Source: Eubacteriales bacterium
Lineage (GTDB): Bacteria > Bacillota > Clostridia > JAQUNY01
DNA length: 6,095 nucleotides
NCBI GenBank assembly: GCA_028717405.1
Contig: JAQUNY010000106.1
Location: 1-6,095, forward strand
Direction of reading: 5' to 3'
A model generated the notes under the pieces. That model searched no databases. It saw only the letters and a list, made by a program, of their open reading frames with translations, and was not told the DNA's origin. A program made the position numbers and the translations under genes. Below are positions 4,906 to 6,095 of the stretch, piece by piece. Each line of letters begins with the position of its first letter. Position 1 is the stretch's first letter.

Positions 4906-6095
4906 TTATATACCCTGACAGGGAAGCGTCGAACCTGCCGCCGGCATAATTATTATGTCCGGGTCAGGCTTTGTTATCCGGTATGCTTCTTCTATAGCGT
5001 CATTAATATTTTTATACGGCTGAAGGTGGAACCTGCGCACATAATTGCAATCAAGATCCGAAACAAGGAAAATTGAGGCTTTTTCCAAAACCATAGCTAT
5101 AGCGGCAGCTTTGTGACCTCCAAGCTCAAACCCGGTTTTTATTCTCGCGATCAGTTCATGCGGCTGCTCAGCTTCAAGCATCCATCTTTCGAAAGCCTTC
5201 TCTCCCGGGCCTTCCCTGCATGATGCATATAATATTATGACCCCGCCGTCCTTCACTGCATGGGAAGCATTATCCAAAGCTTTTTGTGCCTGGTAAAGGT
5301 TGATATCCTTGGGATAGCCACCCGCTGAAGCAATCACAATATCAGCCTTCTCATGTATTGGTATTTTATAAATTGTATCCAGATAACTGCAGCCTTCCCT
5401 GTGAGCAAGAATATGATGTCCGGCGAAAGCTCTTAAAATATTCTTTTTTTCATCAAGTACAACATTTAAAATAAAATCAATACTTAAAAATCTTGAAGTT
5501 TCTTCAATATCTATCCTGACCGGGTTACGGTCAAGTTCACCTGCCATGGCAAATTCTTTGACCATTGCACTGTGATTTGCCTGTATGGCTCTTCTGGTTG
5601 ATACGCCCGGCATAATGGCTTTAATCCCGCCGCTGTAGCCGGCGAAATAGTGAAATTCAATATTCCCCAGACAAATTCTCCTGTCCGCTTCCGCAACTTC
5701 CCTGGATATCTCAACAGGCGTGCCTGATCTGGTTGTGCCAAGCATCACTGTATCATCCGGATCACTGTCGATGCATCTTATCCTTCTGTAAATATCTTCT
5801 CCGACAAGATGAGCCTGTTCATCCCGGGTATGTTTCCTGTGGCTGCCAATAGCAAAAACGACAGTTATATCCGGATCCTTTATTCCTGCTTTTCCAAGCT
5901 CATTAATAATATGCGGCAGCACTTTCCATGATGGAAAAGGCCTTGTAATATCACTTGTTATTATTACCACTTTCTCACCCGGGGTTACAAGCCTGCTGAG
6001 TTTTTGCGTACCTGTGGGATTGGACAGTGCACGTTCTATTTCAACGATTTCATCTGCCGGGCAATTTTCATCCGGGCTGCTGTTGTTTGTAATGG
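4906..6095 (-). CDS. larA: LarA-family nickel-pincer enzyme (lactate racemase-like), partial (N-terminus off right edge)
   Basis: The frame is open from the right edge to TAA at 4908-4906, giving about 395 visible residues; LarA proteins are about 420-430, so roughly 25-35 N-terminal residues and the start are missing. A GTG at 5970 lies within conserved sequence (EKVVIITSDITRP) and is not the start. LarA interconverts L- and D-lactate, or other 2-hydroxyacids in some family members, using a nickel-pincer nucleotide. Counting from that GTG as 1, residues equivalent to known functional ones of Lactobacillus plantarum LarA are present: R10 (ITRP), H44 (GSHRKHT), H107 (IEFHYFAGYSGG), K116 (GGIKAIMPG, the cofactor-linking lysine), H133 (QANHS, the nickel ligand) and K230 (LYQAQKAL). 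The enzyme therefore looks active. Exact substrate is not readable. The cofactor genes larB, larC and larE are not in the window. nifS begins 143 bp downstream on the same strand, without a clear terminator between. Confidence 0.9.
   Translation of the reverse strand, partial: ITNNSSPDENCPADEIVEIERALSNPTGTQKLSRLVTPGEKVVIITSDITRPFPSWKVLPHIINELGKAGIKDPDITVVFAIGSHRKHTRDEQAHLVGEDIYRRIRCIDSDPDDTVMLGTTRSGTPVEISREVAEADRRICLGNIEFHYFAGYSGGIKAIMPGVSTRRAIQANHSAMVKEFAMAGELDRNPVRIDIEETSRFLSIDFILNVVLDEKKNILRAFAGHHILAHREGCSYLDTIYKIPIHEKADIVIASAGGYPKDINLYQAQKALDNASHAVKDGGVIILYASCREGPGEKAFERWMLEAEQPHELIARIKTGFELGGHKAAAIAMVLEKASIFLVSDLDCNYVRRFHLQPYKNINDAIEEAYRITKPDPDIIIMPAAGSTLPCQGI

Noticed and set aside
4530..5076. 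Overlapping plus-strand frames across the start of nifS and the end of larA
   Set aside because: They cover conserved nifS and larA sequence on the other strand and the intergenic gap; composition looks like antisense translation.
5968..5970. GTG at 5970 as the start of the LarA-like gene
   Set aside because: Upstream codons continue in frame to the window edge and match the LarA N-terminal region (ALSNPTGTQKLSRL), so the true start is off the right edge.

Overview
The window looks like ordinary chromosome from a low-to-moderate GC Gram-positive of the class Clostridia. The main clues are a compact Clostridium-type NifU/IscU scaffold directly behind a NifS/IscS cysteine desulfurase, a membrane-anchored PQQ-like beta-propeller protein of a kind I associate with Clostridia, AGGA/GGAG-type ribosome binding sites, and a TTG start. 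This is an assignment by family resemblance; I could not run a search. I see no rRNA, tRNA, CRISPR array, insertion sequence or prophage cargo.

Layout, left to right. (1) Positions 1-1200, minus strand: the N-terminal 400 residues of a single-pass, membrane-anchored PQQ-like beta-propeller protein whose C-terminus lies off the left edge. It seems to be read from an extended -10 promoter only a few bases before its ATG, with no Shine-Dalgarno, so it may be leaderless. (2) Positions 1201-1334: a divergent intergenic region. It holds that promoter and a perfect 14-bp inverted repeat (1261-1292) just upstream of a recombinase gene. (3) Positions 1335-3167, plus strand: a two-gene unit, a complete XerC/D-type tyrosine recombinase (TTG start) and, 21 bp later, a PHP-domain phosphoesterase of the histidinol-phosphatase HisJ family. 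(4) Positions 3173-4762, minus strand: nifS (iscS) then nifU (iscU), 21 bp apart and co-directional, meeting the plus-strand unit tail to tail with only 5 bp between stop codons. (5) Positions 4763-4905: a 143-bp leader region. It carries a 23-bp dyad abutting the nifS ribosome binding site, and the core of this dyad resembles the IscR type-1 operator. (6) Positions 4906-6095, minus strand: a LarA-family nickel-pincer (lactate racemase-like) enzyme missing its first few tens of residues at the right edge.

How the genes fit together. NifS takes sulfur from cysteine and NifU assembles the Fe-S cluster, so these two form one pathway step pair. LarA sits upstream on the same strand; whether it is co-transcribed with nifSU is not settled by the sequence. 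The recombinase and the PHP phosphatase are likely co-transcribed but have no obvious biochemical link. No new multi-gene system is evident. The observations most worth checking are the palindrome next to the recombinase gene, the putative Fe-S-responsive operator before nifS, and the apparently leaderless promoter.
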